In this document: piece after piece, positions 1 through 6,888 of the stretch
Position numbering within the stretch: the stretch's first letter is position 1
How the letters are laid out: each line of letters opens with the position of its first letter
Origin: a virus
DNA: 35,243 bases
IMG/VR virus record: IMGVR_UViG_3300049728_000207
Location: 1 to 35,243 of that record
Strand: one strand, 5' to 3'
Notes under the pieces: model-generated
The model's input: the letters and a program-made list of their open reading frames with translations, nothing else
Databases searched by the model: none
Told to the model about the DNA's origin: nothing
Program-made: the position numbers and the translations under genes

Positions 1-478
1 GAGCGTTGCCGGCGCGTTGTGCGATGAGTGCATCCAGCTCATCGTCCGTGAGTTCCTTCTTGGTGCGCCCGTCGCCGCCGTTCATGGTGACTTCAGTGCG
101 GTCACGGAAGATCTCCGGCTTCCGGCCTTTGAGGAGGAACGTCGTCAGTGCATCGCTGTATTCGAGGATGTAGCCGCAGATGTCTCCCTTGTAGAACACC
201 GGCTTGGTGCATCCCTCGAAGGCACGGCGCTGTGCACTTTCCTCGAGCTTGTCGTAGCCACGGGCGTATGCATACTCCCACTTCTCGTGGAATTCTTTGT
301 CGAACCGTTTTCGGTCATACGCCGTGAGCCGGTTGACGTTTGCAGCTTCACAGGCCTTCGTGACGTTTGCAGTCTCGCTGAGAACTTCGAAGAACACATC
401 CCAGTCCTCGGACGGAACAGGGACGCCCGGATTTCGCCGGGGTTTCTTTGTGTTCTTGTCGGTTGCAGGGTTGGCCAT
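1..478 (-). CDS. terS: Terminase small subunit, C-terminal end outside the window
   Basis: The minus-strand reading frame opens at an ATG at 478 and runs without a stop to the window edge, giving about 159 codons. The N-terminus is short and basic (MANPATDKNTKKPRRNPG). It is followed by a helix-turn-helix-like segment (VTKACEAANVNRLTAYDR) and then YSDALTTFLLKGRKPEIFRD, a pattern I recognise from phage small terminases of the HTH type. These proteins bind the packaging site and recruit the large terminase to the concatemer. An AGAGGA ribosome-binding site (490-495) lies 11 nt upstream of the ATG and a sigma70-like promoter lies just beyond. The gene is divergent from the early operon, as expected for a late packaging gene. 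The large subunit would be expected further left. Plus-strand frames over this stretch read as low-complexity shadows. Confidence 0.8.
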   Translation of the reverse strand, partial: MANPATDKNTKKPRRNPGVPVPSEDWDVFFEVLSETANVTKACEAANVNRLTAYDRKRFDKEFHEKWEYAYARGYDKLEESAQRRAFEGCTKPVFYKGDICGYILEYSDALTTFLLKGRKPEIFRDRTEVTMNGGDGRTKKELTDDELDALIAQRAGNA

Positions 479-510
479 GACTGGGTGGTTCCTCTACGAG
501 CGCACACGTA

Positions 511-539
511 AAAATAACCCGTCAAGATTCTCCTGTAAA
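511..539 (-). promoter_or_regulatory. Sigma70-like promoter for the small terminase gene
   Basis: On the minus strand TTTACA (534-539) and TATTTT (511-516) are separated by 17 nt and lie about 35 nt before the ATG at 478. The -35 element is overlapped by the palindrome at 536-559, so this promoter is probably repressible. This is inferred from sequence only. Confidence 0.5.
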
Positions 540-559
540 GTGCTAATTTATGCACTTTA
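536..559. promoter_or_regulatory. Palindromic operator candidate TAAAGTGC-N8-GCACTTTA
   Basis: A perfect 8-bp inverted repeat with an 8-nt AT-only centre overlaps the -35 hexamer of the minus-strand promoter. A second GTGCAC palindrome lies close by at 578-583. The half-site (TGCACTTT) resembles TTGCACT elements found in other control regions of the window (682-689, 864-872 inverted, 7287-7293, 7312-7318, 27130-27138 inverted). A phage-encoded or host repressor site is the simplest reading. Confidence 0.45.
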
Positions 560-799
560 TAAAATAGTTTTTGCGCAGTGCACCAGTGGGAAGCGCAATA
601 ACTCCTGTCGACGACGTTCTGAGCACCAAATGCATCGCTTATGGGAGGAATAATTACGGTGGTCAAAATGGCTCGGTAAAGTTGCACTATTGAGGCAGGC
701 CGAGGATTTGAGATAGCTTTCTTTACTCTATTACTCTATTACTATTTTTTGGAAATTAGTAAGAGAGAAATATAGAGGATATAGATATAGGAGGTTTAG

Positions 800-847
800 T
801 TGAAAACGTATAGAGTCTGGACTTCCTTGGTAATTAGAACTTCGTAA
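800..847 (+). CDS. Possible 15-residue leader peptide
   Basis: A TTG codon at 800 follows a perfect AGGAGG (789-794) with 5 nt spacing and opens a frame MKTYRVWTSLVIRTS before TAA at 845-847. The stop lies inside the 840-857 hairpin. It could be a leader peptide or simply an isolated ribosome-binding-site-like purine run. I do not recognise the peptide. Confidence 0.2.
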   Translation: MKTYRVWTSLVIRTS

Positions 848-1023
848 AATCACGAAGAATCAGAGTGCAAAGAATTCACGCGTCAATATTCCGCAGAGCG
901 ACGTTCCACGACCATCCGCACGAAACATATATCGCAGCCTAAATACGGGTATACTAACCTTCGCGATTACGAGTTCCGGGTATCCGCGAACTTAAAATTC
1001 CCAATTCTCAGAAAGGAGAACCT

Positions 1024-1365
1024 GTGCAAAACGCCAGAATAAACATTTTGATCGAGGTGGCGGAGGAAACTGTCACAGAAATTGAAGCTCTGAAGGAAAA
1101 GCTCAAGTCCGAAGGGCGAGCAAAAGAGCCGGAAGTTTCAATGGTCTTCGTTCCGACACTCACCGATGCAGAGCGCGCCGAGGCTCGAAAAATCAGCTAC
1201 GAAAAATGTCCTGAGGCAGCCAACGCTTGGTTGAAAGAGCTAATCCGCGGTAAGAAAAAGGCGCACATGGATCGTAAGAAGGCGCTGACGCAGCGGTGGT
1301 TCAGTCGTCGCGCCCTTATAGTACGTCTGATCGAGGTCGGACTGCAGCACGTGGACGAGGTGTAA
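1024..1365 (+). CDS. Hypothetical early protein, first gene of the operon
   Basis: A 113-residue protein starting at GTG 1024, preceded by AAGGAG (1013-1018). The N-terminal half is predicted helical and highly charged (EVAEETVTEIEALKEKLKSE), possibly a short coiled coil. The C-terminal third is basic (RGKKKAHMDRKKALTQRW) and could contact nucleic acid. I do not recognise a family. It ends at 1365, two bases before the GTG start of the primase-helicase gene, so the two are probably translated together. First-gene position beside the control region would fit a regulatory or replication-accessory role, but this is only inference. Confidence 0.65.
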   Translation: MQNARINILIEVAEETVTEIEALKEKLKSEGRAKEPEVSMVFVPTLTDAERAEARKISYEKCPEAANAWLKELIRGKKKAHMDRKKALTQRWFSRRALIVRLIEVGLQHVDEV

Positions 1366-1367
1366 TA

Positions 1368-3425
1368 GTGTCGATCGCTACGAAATTCGCCAACAAGAAC
1401 GAAGTGCACCAAGCACTGCTTGAGAAGCTCGAGGACAGTGGTCTGGACGACAAAGACGCGAAGAAGCTGGGCTTTGTCCCCACCATCGCTGAGAAGGCCG
1501 CAACGCTCCCCCTCCCAGCAGCCAAGGCCGGGTTCGTCATCCCCTACTTCGACCTTAAGGGTAGGAAGACCAGCTTCTGGCGCTTCCGTTACCTGGAGAC
1601 CGTCAAGGACGGATTCACCGCGCTCACGAACCGCAAGGACCTGCGGTATGCGCAGGCACCCAAGACACTCAACGAGCTCTACCTTTCGCCCGAAGTGCCA
1701 TGGGCGAAGCTCGCCGACATGACCAACGAGGCGCTCATAATCACTGAGGGAGAGCTCAAAGCCGCGTGCGCCTGCAAGATGGGACTCGCCACCATCGGAC
1801 TCGGAGGTGTGTGGTGCTTCAAGAGCGGAAAGCAGCTGATGCCATTGCTCCCCCAGTTCGCCGAGTTCAAGTGGAGTGGGCGGAACGTGTTCGTCTGCTA
1901 CGACAGCGATGCTGTAAGCAATCAGATGATCCTCAGTGCTGAGAACGCACTCGCTCGAGAACTACTCAAGCTGGGTGCGCAGCCCTTCATCGTCCGTCTT
2001 CCGTCCCTGAATCCACCAAAGAAGACCGGACTGGATGATTTCTTGGTGAGCGAGGGCGTCAAAGCATTTCAGTTGATTCTCGACAACGCCAGCCCGTTCT
2101 CCGAGGCACAGGCGCTACACGAACTCAACGAAGAGATCGTGTACGTGGAGGATCCCGGCCTGATTCTGCGACTCGACACCCTTCAGCGCATGGCGCCGAG
2201 AAACTTCGTTGACCACGCATACGCAACACGAACTTTCGACGTGGAGGTGCAAGTCGGTGAGAACTTCAGGATCGTGCGAAAGAGCGCGGCCAAAGAATGG
2301 CTCAAGTGGCCCCACCGTGCCGCAGTGCGACGAACGACGTATGCCCCTGGCCAGGAAAAGATCACGGAGAACGGAGAGCTGAACATCTGGTCCGGATGGG
2401 GCTGCCGGCCCGTTGAAGGCACAGTCGCGCCGTTCCGCAGACTTCTGGACTACCTGTTCGCGGAGGCCTCCCCAGAGAACCGGAAGTGGCTTGAACAGTG
2501 GCTTGCCTACCCGCTGCAGCACCCCGGCGCGAAGCTCGCCTCCAGCGTGGTAGTATGGGGCTTGGTTCAGGGCACCGGCAAGACGCTGTTGGGCCACACC
2601 ATGTTCAAGATCTACGGGAATAACGCGACCGAGATCACAGACCAGGCGCTGCAATCTGGCGACAACGACTGGGCCGAGAATAAGCAGTTCGTGATGGGCG
2701 ACGAAATCACGGGTGGCGACAAGCGCTCAGTCGCGGACCGGATGAAGAGCATGATCACGCAAAAGCAACTGCGGATCAACGTCAAGTACGTCCCCAAGTT
2801 CACCGTCCCGGACTGCATCAACTACTACTTCACTTCGAACCATCCAGACGCCTTCTTCCTGGAGGACACGGACCGACGCTTCTTCATCCACGAAGTGTGT
2901 GGCGTGCCGCTGCCCGACGCCTTCTACAAGGAATACATGGCGTGGCTGGAGAAGAGCGGCGCGCACGCGCTGTTCCACTACCTGCTGGGATTGGACCTGA
3001 CCGGCTTCAATCCGCAGGGCCACGCGCCGATGACCCAGTCCAAGCAGAATATGATCGACGACGGCAAGAGCGACGTAGCCATGTGGGTGGCTCAGCTGAA
3101 GCTTTCCCCGGAGACGGTGCTGCGACTGGGCGACGAACCCATTCTGCGCGATCTTTGGACGTGCACGGAGCTTCACGGCTTGTACGACCCCATGGGAAAT
3201 AAACGCGTTACAATTAACGGGCTGAGTCGGGAGCTGCGCCGTGCCGGCCTGATGCTGGTCTACAAGGGAATGGGCGTCCCCACCATGAGCGGCTGCCAGA
3301 AGCTGTGGGCGGTGCGCAACGCGGCGAAGTACGAGAAGATCACCAACGGTCCGGAGCTCGGACGGCTGTATAACGCAGAAAGGGGACACTATGAAAAAGC
3401 AAGCGGAAGCAAGCGGAAGTTCTAG
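1368..3425 (+). CDS. Phage primase-helicase (Toprim-like DUF3854 plus SF3-type helicase)
   Basis: A 685-residue protein. The start is taken as GTG 1368, with GAGG just upstream, rather than an earlier in-frame ATG that would overlap gene 1024-1365. Residues about 120-240 resemble the Toprim-like DUF3854 domain: ALIITEGELKA at 122-132 supplies the acidic metal-binding residue and VCYDSDA the second motif. The C-terminal half is a helicase of the D5/DUF5906 superfamily 3 type. It has the P-loop GLVQGTGKT at 398-406, the Walker B-like FVMGDE, and a sensor/motif C region ending YFTSNHPDAFFLEDTDRRFF with a likely arginine finger. Such proteins prime and unwind DNA at phage forks. It pairs functionally with the polymerase (16792), ligase (13592) and helicases downstream. 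Its 3' end overlaps the next gene by 35 nt across a 10-bp tandem duplication. Confidence 0.85.
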   Translation: MSIATKFANKNEVHQALLEKLEDSGLDDKDAKKLGFVPTIAEKAATLPLPAAKAGFVIPYFDLKGRKTSFWRFRYLETVKDGFTALTNRKDLRYAQAPKTLNELYLSPEVPWAKLADMTNEALIITEGELKAACACKMGLATIGLGGVWCFKSGKQLMPLLPQFAEFKWSGRNVFVCYDSDAVSNQMILSAENALARELLKLGAQPFIVRLPSLNPPKKTGLDDFLVSEGVKAFQLILDNASPFSEAQALHELNEEIVYVEDPGLILRLDTLQRMAPRNFVDHAYATRTFDVEVQVGENFRIVRKSAAKEWLKWPHRAAVRRTTYAPGQEKITENGELNIWSGWGCRPVEGTVAPFRRLLDYLFAEASPENRKWLEQWLAYPLQHPGAKLASSVVVWGLVQGTGKTLLGHTMFKIYGNNATEITDQALQSGDNDWAENKQFVMGDEITGGDKRSVADRMKSMITQKQLRINVKYVPKFTVPDCINYYFTSNHPDAFFLEDTDRRFFIHEVCGVPLPDAFYKEYMAWLEKSGAHALFHYLLGLDLTGFNPQGHAPMTQSKQNMIDDGKSDVAMWVAQLKLSPETVLRLGDEPILRDLWTCTELHGLYDPMGNKRVTINGLSRELRRAGLMLVYKGMGVPTMSGCQKLWAVRNAAKYEKITNGPELGRLYNAERGHYEKASGSKRKF

Positions 3426-4009
3426 GCTCACATGGGAAGAGAGAATTCAGAACTACGTCAAGATCACCAAGTTCCCGCGATCGCTGTTCGTTGGTGAGGA
3501 CGGTCGTGTGGTTGGCACGTGGATCATGGGCAACGACTACCGTGTCAGGAGCGGGCTGTATGGTGGATACCCGGCGGGCTACCTCAAGAGGATTAAGGCG
3601 CTATTCCCAGATAAAGATCAAGGGAGAGTCCTTCACCTTTTCTCAGGGTGCGTGGACTTGGCTGTTCTACCCGGCGACACGTGCGACATCAAGAGTGACC
3701 GCAAGCCTACCTATGTCGATGACGCGCAGCGCCTGGAGAAGGTTCCTCTTGAGAAGTATGCTCTTGTATTGGCGGATCCACCATACTCGGTCGAGGACTG
3801 CGACCACTACCAGACCAGCATGATCAAGCGCAACGTGGTGCTGAAGGCGCTCGGCGCGCGGATGAAGAAGGACGCGCGGCTTGTCTGGCTCGACCAGGTG
3901 CCCCCCAATGTATCGCAAGGATCAGTGGGAGATGGAGGCCGTCATCGGGATGTGTAAGTCGACAAACCATCGTTTTCGCGTAATAACTATTTTCAGGAGG
4001 CGGCGATGA
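3391..4009 (+). CDS. DPPY-type methyltransferase-like protein, interrupted by a +1 shift at a C6 run
   Basis: Frame 3391-3957 encodes an AdoMet-methyltransferase-like domain with HLFSG (cofactor loop) and LADPPYS (D129-Y132), the catalytic DPPY motif of N6-adenine or N4-cytosine enzymes. After WLDQV it enters CCCCCC at 3901-3906 and then an improbable tail (PPNVSQGSVGDGGRHRDV, stop 3955-3957). In the +1 frame the same DNA encodes PMYRKDQWEMEAVIGMCK and then STNHRFRVITIF, ending RRRR with TGA at 4007-4009. That is the C-terminus I expect for this phage family. The corrected stop makes a 4-bp ATGA overlap with the next gene at 4006, as for most neighbours. The shift may be programmed slippage on CCC-C, a real mutation or a sequencing error. 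Start ATG 3391 has AAAGGGG upstream. Confidence 0.7.
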
Positions 4010-4338
4010 ACGACCTACAAACTCGACACGGCTACTGGCAGCAGCGTGCGTTCGGCGACAGCCTGACGGACCAGGGACTCATCAGCCACATGAAGCGGGA
4101 GATCCTTGAGATAGAGAAGGCCACCCGCAACGAAGAGATCGAGGAAGAGTGTGCCGATCTGCTTCTCCTTCTGCTAGGGTTCGCCCACAAGAAGGGTTTC
4201 AGTCTGCTCGACGCGTCGGAAGCGAAATTCGCCAAGGTACAGAAGCGGACCTGGAACCAGCCCGATGCGGAAGGTGTGATCGAACATGTGCGGTCGCATT
4301 CGGAAGAGTACTACAAGAATCTGTACGAGCGAAAATAA
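4006..4338 (+). CDS. MazG-like (DUF550-type) nucleotide pyrophosphohydrolase
   Basis: A 110-residue all-helical protein. The conserved region HMKREILEIEKAT...EECADLLLLLLGFAHK carries the paired acidic motif (ExxE ... EExxD) that binds Mg2+ in all-alpha NTP pyrophosphatases. The later part (FSLLDASEAKFAKVQKRTW) is typical of DUF550/MazG-like phage members. The enzyme would hydrolyse (d)NTPs to (d)NMP and PPi, shaping the nucleotide pool. This links it to the thymidylate-synthase and HD-nucleotidase genes at 24404-25887. ATG 4006 is preceded by AGGAGG (3995-4000) and overlaps the frameshifted end of the methyltransferase-like gene. Substrate cannot be read from the sequence. Confidence 0.7.
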   Translation: MNDLQTRHGYWQQRAFGDSLTDQGLISHMKREILEIEKATRNEEIEEECADLLLLLLGFAHKKGFSLLDASEAKFAKVQKRTWNQPDAEGVIEHVRSHSEEYYKNLYERK

Positions 4339-4538
4339 TGAGCGACCTCATCGGAACGAAAGTCAAGATGCTCAACGCGGCGAACCTGCTGGCGACCGCA
4401 GAGAAGGGCGAGGACGCAGCCGCTGCGCTGTACGGACTCACCACGCAGCTCACCACACTCGCCAACAGCCTGTTCAAGAAGCAATCCGGCAAGAAGTACA
4501 TCGTGACGCTGGCCGTCATTGAGGAGGAGGGGAAATGA
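4338..4538 (+). CDS. Small hypothetical protein (66 aa)
   Basis: It begins at ATG 4338 inside the TAATG junction with the preceding gene and ends with an ATGA overlap into the next, so it is translationally coupled on both sides. Sequence MSDLIGTKVKMLNAANLLA continues as an Ala-rich helix and ends in a short strand-like segment (KYIVTLAVIEEE). I do not recognise a family. A longer frame upstream is rejected because it would overlap the MazG-like gene by almost 200 nt. Confidence 0.6.
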   Translation: MSDLIGTKVKMLNAANLLATAEKGEDAAAALYGLTTQLTTLANSLFKKQSGKKYIVTLAVIEEEGK

Positions 4539-5656
4539 GCGAGAGGATGCATCTTCGTGCTAGGTTGGCTATGGAGTTCTACAAGTTGACCGTCATGGCC
4601 CATTCCGAGGACGACCGTTCCCGGGATGCGTGCATTGCATGGGCTGTCCCTGCCGCTGATGCCCTCCTGGCTGAGCTTCAGAAAGGCGAGCTGGAGAAGT
4701 ATCCCACCGCGTTCGCATACGAAGCTGTGTGCAAGGCAAGGGATAAGTGGCAGGGTCGCGCCGAAGCCGCAGAGGCACGCGTCGCCGAGTTGGATACGCG
4801 TCTCCACAAACTTAATATTGAATACGGGCGCGTGACGGATGGGTGGTCCGCAGCATCTACGAATGAGCAGCGGCTACAGGCCCGCGTCAAGGAGCAGGAC
4901 GGTATCATCGAGGCCCGCAACAAGTCCCTGGGCGACGCCGAAGCCCGCGTCCGCGACCTTACGACGCAGGTCGAGGCGCTGAACCACCTGGACGAGGACA
5001 CGGCGGAAGAGTACCGCGAGTGGAGGGCGCGGGCGGAAAGGGCTGAGGCTCAGCTGAAGGACGCGGAGGCCATTCCGGCGAACTGGCTGGGCGTCTCCGA
5101 GAAGCTCAGGGAGTACGAGACCCGCCTCGCCGCCATCGACGCCGCCAAGGCCGGAGAGCCGCCCATTCCGGATGAGTTTTTCGGTGGCGCCGGCGAGGAT
5201 CCCGACAGGGTTCTTGAGCGCCGGACAGCCTGGGGCCGCCAGGGCTGGGACGCCGCCGCCGCGTTGCGGGTGGAGCTGACTCGATCGCAGGGTATGGACA
5301 GCGCCAGAGAACGAACTATCAAGTCCTTGTGGGATGTCTTGGATCCTGAAAATGATATGACTCCGGACGACATCGTGAAGGTGGCACAGGACAGGATGTC
5401 CAACATCGCTGAGCTGCGGGCAAAGTTGTCGGAGGAACAGGAAGGATCTCGTGGTGCCATCCAGGCGATGTCTTGGCAATGCACAAGGGCCCACGAGGAA
5501 GGCCGCCTGGAGGAGCGGGAGAGGATCGCCACCCTGCTGGATGGAGAAGCGGACAACGACTTGGTTCTCCGGGACATTTCCAGGAATCACAAAAGTGATC
5601 TGTTCGGAGACGACCTCCGAGCCGCGTTGGAGACGCCCACAAAGGAAGAGAAATGA
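4535..5656 (+). CDS. Hypothetical coiled-coil protein (373 aa)
   Basis: The central region, about residues 65-200, is rich in Ala/Glu/Arg heptads (RAEAAEARVAELDTRLHKLN, RAERAEAQLKDAEA) and should form a long coiled coil. A more compact segment follows with IPDEFFGGAGEDPDRVLERR and AWGRQGWDAA, reminiscent of phage proteins with repeated short helical modules. The C-terminus again has a helix of mixed charge. No catalytic motif or membrane segment is visible. It overlaps both neighbours by 4 nt (ATGA). Function unknown; a scaffolding or host-takeover role would be speculation. Confidence 0.7.
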   Translation: MSERMHLRARLAMEFYKLTVMAHSEDDRSRDACIAWAVPAADALLAELQKGELEKYPTAFAYEAVCKARDKWQGRAEAAEARVAELDTRLHKLNIEYGRVTDGWSAASTNEQRLQARVKEQDGIIEARNKSLGDAEARVRDLTTQVEALNHLDEDTAEEYREWRARAERAEAQLKDAEAIPANWLGVSEKLREYETRLAAIDAAKAGEPPIPDEFFGGAGEDPDRVLERRTAWGRQGWDAAAALRVELTRSQGMDSARERTIKSLWDVLDPENDMTPDDIVKVAQDRMSNIAELRAKLSEEQEGSRGAIQAMSWQCTRAHEEGRLEERERIATLLDGEADNDLVLRDISRNHKSDLFGDDLRAALETPTKEEK

Positions 5657-5874
5657 GCTTCAACAGCCCCGTCATGCGACGCTACGAACCGGAGTTCGAT
5701 CATCTCCATCCGCAGGTTCGTGGCGTCGCGCAGCACATTTTTGACACCGACACATCTCTGCAGAACTATCCTCGCGCTGAGCAGTTGGCCATCATCACCA
5801 GCCGCGCCCGCAAATATTGCGAGCGAGTTTACAAGCGTGAGTTTCCACCACTGAACGGTAAGGAGAAATCATGA
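5653..5874 (+). CDS. Small hypothetical protein (73 aa)
   Basis: ATG 5653 overlaps the previous stop (ATGA) and the stop overlaps the next ATG in the same way. The product is soluble and mixed-charge (MSFNSPVMRRYEPEFDHLHP), with a helical C-terminal half ending in basic residues. I do not recognise it. Its place in an uninterrupted coupled array is the main evidence that it is real. Confidence 0.6.
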   Translation: MSFNSPVMRRYEPEFDHLHPQVRGVAQHIFDTDTSLQNYPRAEQLAIITSRARKYCERVYKREFPPLNGKEKS

Positions 5875-6074
5875 GCGGCACCACTGCGCACACCGACAAA
5901 GACTACATCGAAATGCCGATCCGTCTCCCGAAGGAGATGTGGGACAATATCGCGCCGCTGGCCCACGCTGCCGGCCTCACCGTCGAGCAGATGTCGCAGG
6001 CGATTTTCACTCTCCAGGCCAATGCGGGTGGTTGGTTCGCGAAGGAGAAGGAAGACAAGAAGGAGCAGCCGTGA
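5871..6074 (+). CDS. Small protein with ribbon-helix-helix-like pattern (67 aa)
   Basis: Residues 13-50 (YIEMPIRLPKEMWDNIAPLA, then HAAGLTVEQMSQAIFTL) give a strand-helix-helix pattern, strand EMPIRLP followed by two helices, as in MetJ/Arc-type DNA-binding proteins. The C-terminus is a charged tail. This is a fold suggestion only; no diagnostic residue proves it. It is coupled to both neighbours by 4-nt overlaps (ATGA at the start, GTGA at the end). Confidence 0.55.
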   Translation: MSGTTAHTDKDYIEMPIRLPKEMWDNIAPLAHAAGLTVEQMSQAIFTLQANAGGWFAKEKEDKKEQP

Positions 6075-6379
6075 CACACTGTCCTCGCTGTGGCCACCCG
6101 CTTGAGCGCGACCACTGCCTGGCGTGCAACTGGCCCAAGACCATCCAGAACGTGCCACACCTTTGGCACCAACCGATGCTGCCGTGGCCGGTGTCGCCTC
6201 AACCCTTGGCGCCGTTCAACGCGCTCCATTCCGTCAACTGTGACTGCCTTCCCTGCCGGCGCTCGCGCAAGCAACTGGAGAGAGAAAATGAGCGAACGAA
6301 GAAGACTTCCCAATCGTCGTCGTGGTCTCCACTTGGTGATCGGCAGCGGGAAGGAGAAGCTACACGTCTCAACGGGTGA
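6071..6379 (+). CDS. Zinc-ribbon protein, 3' end overlapping the next gene
   Basis: It starts with GTG 6071 in a GTGA overlap. The N-terminus MTHCPRCGHPLERDHCLACN contains a CxxC-x10-CxxC zinc ribbon. A second CxC/CxxC cluster (NCDCLPCRRS) follows, so up to two metal sites are possible. The last 30 residues are low-complexity and share DNA with the first third of gene 6288-6614 in another frame, an unusually long 92-nt overlap. The ribbon part is convincing; the tail may be a by-product of the overlap or of a lost earlier stop. The role is presumably in nucleic-acid or protein binding. Confidence 0.55.
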   Translation: MTHCPRCGHPLERDHCLACNWPKTIQNVPHLWHQPMLPWPVSPQPLAPFNALHSVNCDCLPCRRSRKQLERENERTKKTSQSSSWSPLGDRQREGEATRLNG

Positions 6380-6614
6380 GTATCCGGAAGGGACGCTCGG
6401 CGAAATATTTCTTGATCATCAGAGGGAAGGCACCTTCGGACGCGCTATGCTTAATGCGTTCGCTATGTCCGTCAGCCTGGGCCTCCAATACGGAGTGCCG
6501 CTGGCTGCCTTCCAGAAAACTTTTCGCGACTTCCGCATGGAGCCGGATCTTCTGCGCCAGATGTTCCTGGAGCTCGCGAAGACTTACCCGAAAGAAGAGC
6601 CACCTAATGAGTGA
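6288..6614 (+). CDS. Free-standing TSCPD domain protein (NrdJ C-terminal-domain-like)
   Basis: A 108-residue protein from ATG 6288. After a basic N-terminus (MSERRRLPNRRRG) it reads STGEYPEGTLGEIFLDHQRE, then FAMSVSLGLQYGVPLAAF and FRMEPD. This is the signature of the TSCPD domain found at the C-terminus of adenosylcobalamin-dependent class II ribonucleotide reductases. Only this domain is present; no reductase catalytic barrel is seen in the window. It might modulate the host reductase, bind nucleotide or DNA, or be a relic of a phage reductase. It sits near the MazG-like enzyme in the same operon, which fits a nucleotide-metabolism theme. Stop 6612-6614 overlaps the next gene by 8 nt. Confidence 0.75.
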   Translation: MSERRRLPNRRRGLHLVIGSGKEKLHVSTGEYPEGTLGEIFLDHQREGTFGRAMLNAFAMSVSLGLQYGVPLAAFQKTFRDFRMEPDLLRQMFLELAKTYPKEEPPNE

Positions 6615-6888
6615 ACCAAAACGGCTGTACGTCGACTACATGGGCAAGAATCGCCTGCCCAGCAAACTCGACAAGATACTGCATCTTTCCGACGAAGAAC
6701 GCACGGAGGCTATCCGCCACGCGGAAGCTTCGCTTGCCGCACACCTGGGCACACGGCCGGGAACGGAGGACCTGAACAAGCTGGCCGCGTGGGTGCTCCA
6801 CAAGGATCGCCTCCGCGCGACGCTGCAACTACTGCGTGACAAGGAGGCGAACCGCTGGCATGATGTCCCGTTGAAGGAGAACGCATGA
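6607..6888 (+). CDS. Small hypothetical protein (93 aa)
   Basis: It starts at ATG 6607 within the end of the TSCPD gene and ends with an ATGA overlap into the DnaJ-like gene. The product is mostly helical and charged (MSEPKRLYVDYMGKNRLPSK, later TEDLNKLAAWVLHKDRLRAT). No family is recognised. The coupling on both sides supports expression. Confidence 0.6.
   Translation: MSEPKRLYVDYMGKNRLPSKLDKILHLSDEERTEAIRHAEASLAAHLGTRPGTEDLNKLAAWVLHKDRLRATLQLLRDKEANRWHDVPLKENA

Larger units (their letters stand above)
479..1023. other. AT-rich divergent intergenic control region
   Basis: This stretch of about 545 bp separates the minus-strand terminase from the plus-strand early operon. It contains the terminase promoter and operator. 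It also has an 8-nt direct repeat TTACTCTA twice plus a third partial copy within about 715-745, in a very AT-rich tract. A purine-rich run ends in AGGAGG (789-794), and a perfect hairpin CTTCGT-N6-ACGAAG lies at 840-857. A TATACT -10-like hexamer at 950-955, without a good -35, could drive the operon starting at 1024. The AT-rich tandem repeats would also suit a replication origin or a regulated early promoter, but nothing here proves either. Confidence 0.5.

Noticed and set aside
17-687. Open frames on the plus strand (17-511, 297-653) and a minus frame (145-687) at the left edge
   Set aside because: They are shadows of the minus-strand small terminase frame, which runs off the window edge; their products are Ser/Arg-rich or otherwise unnatural.
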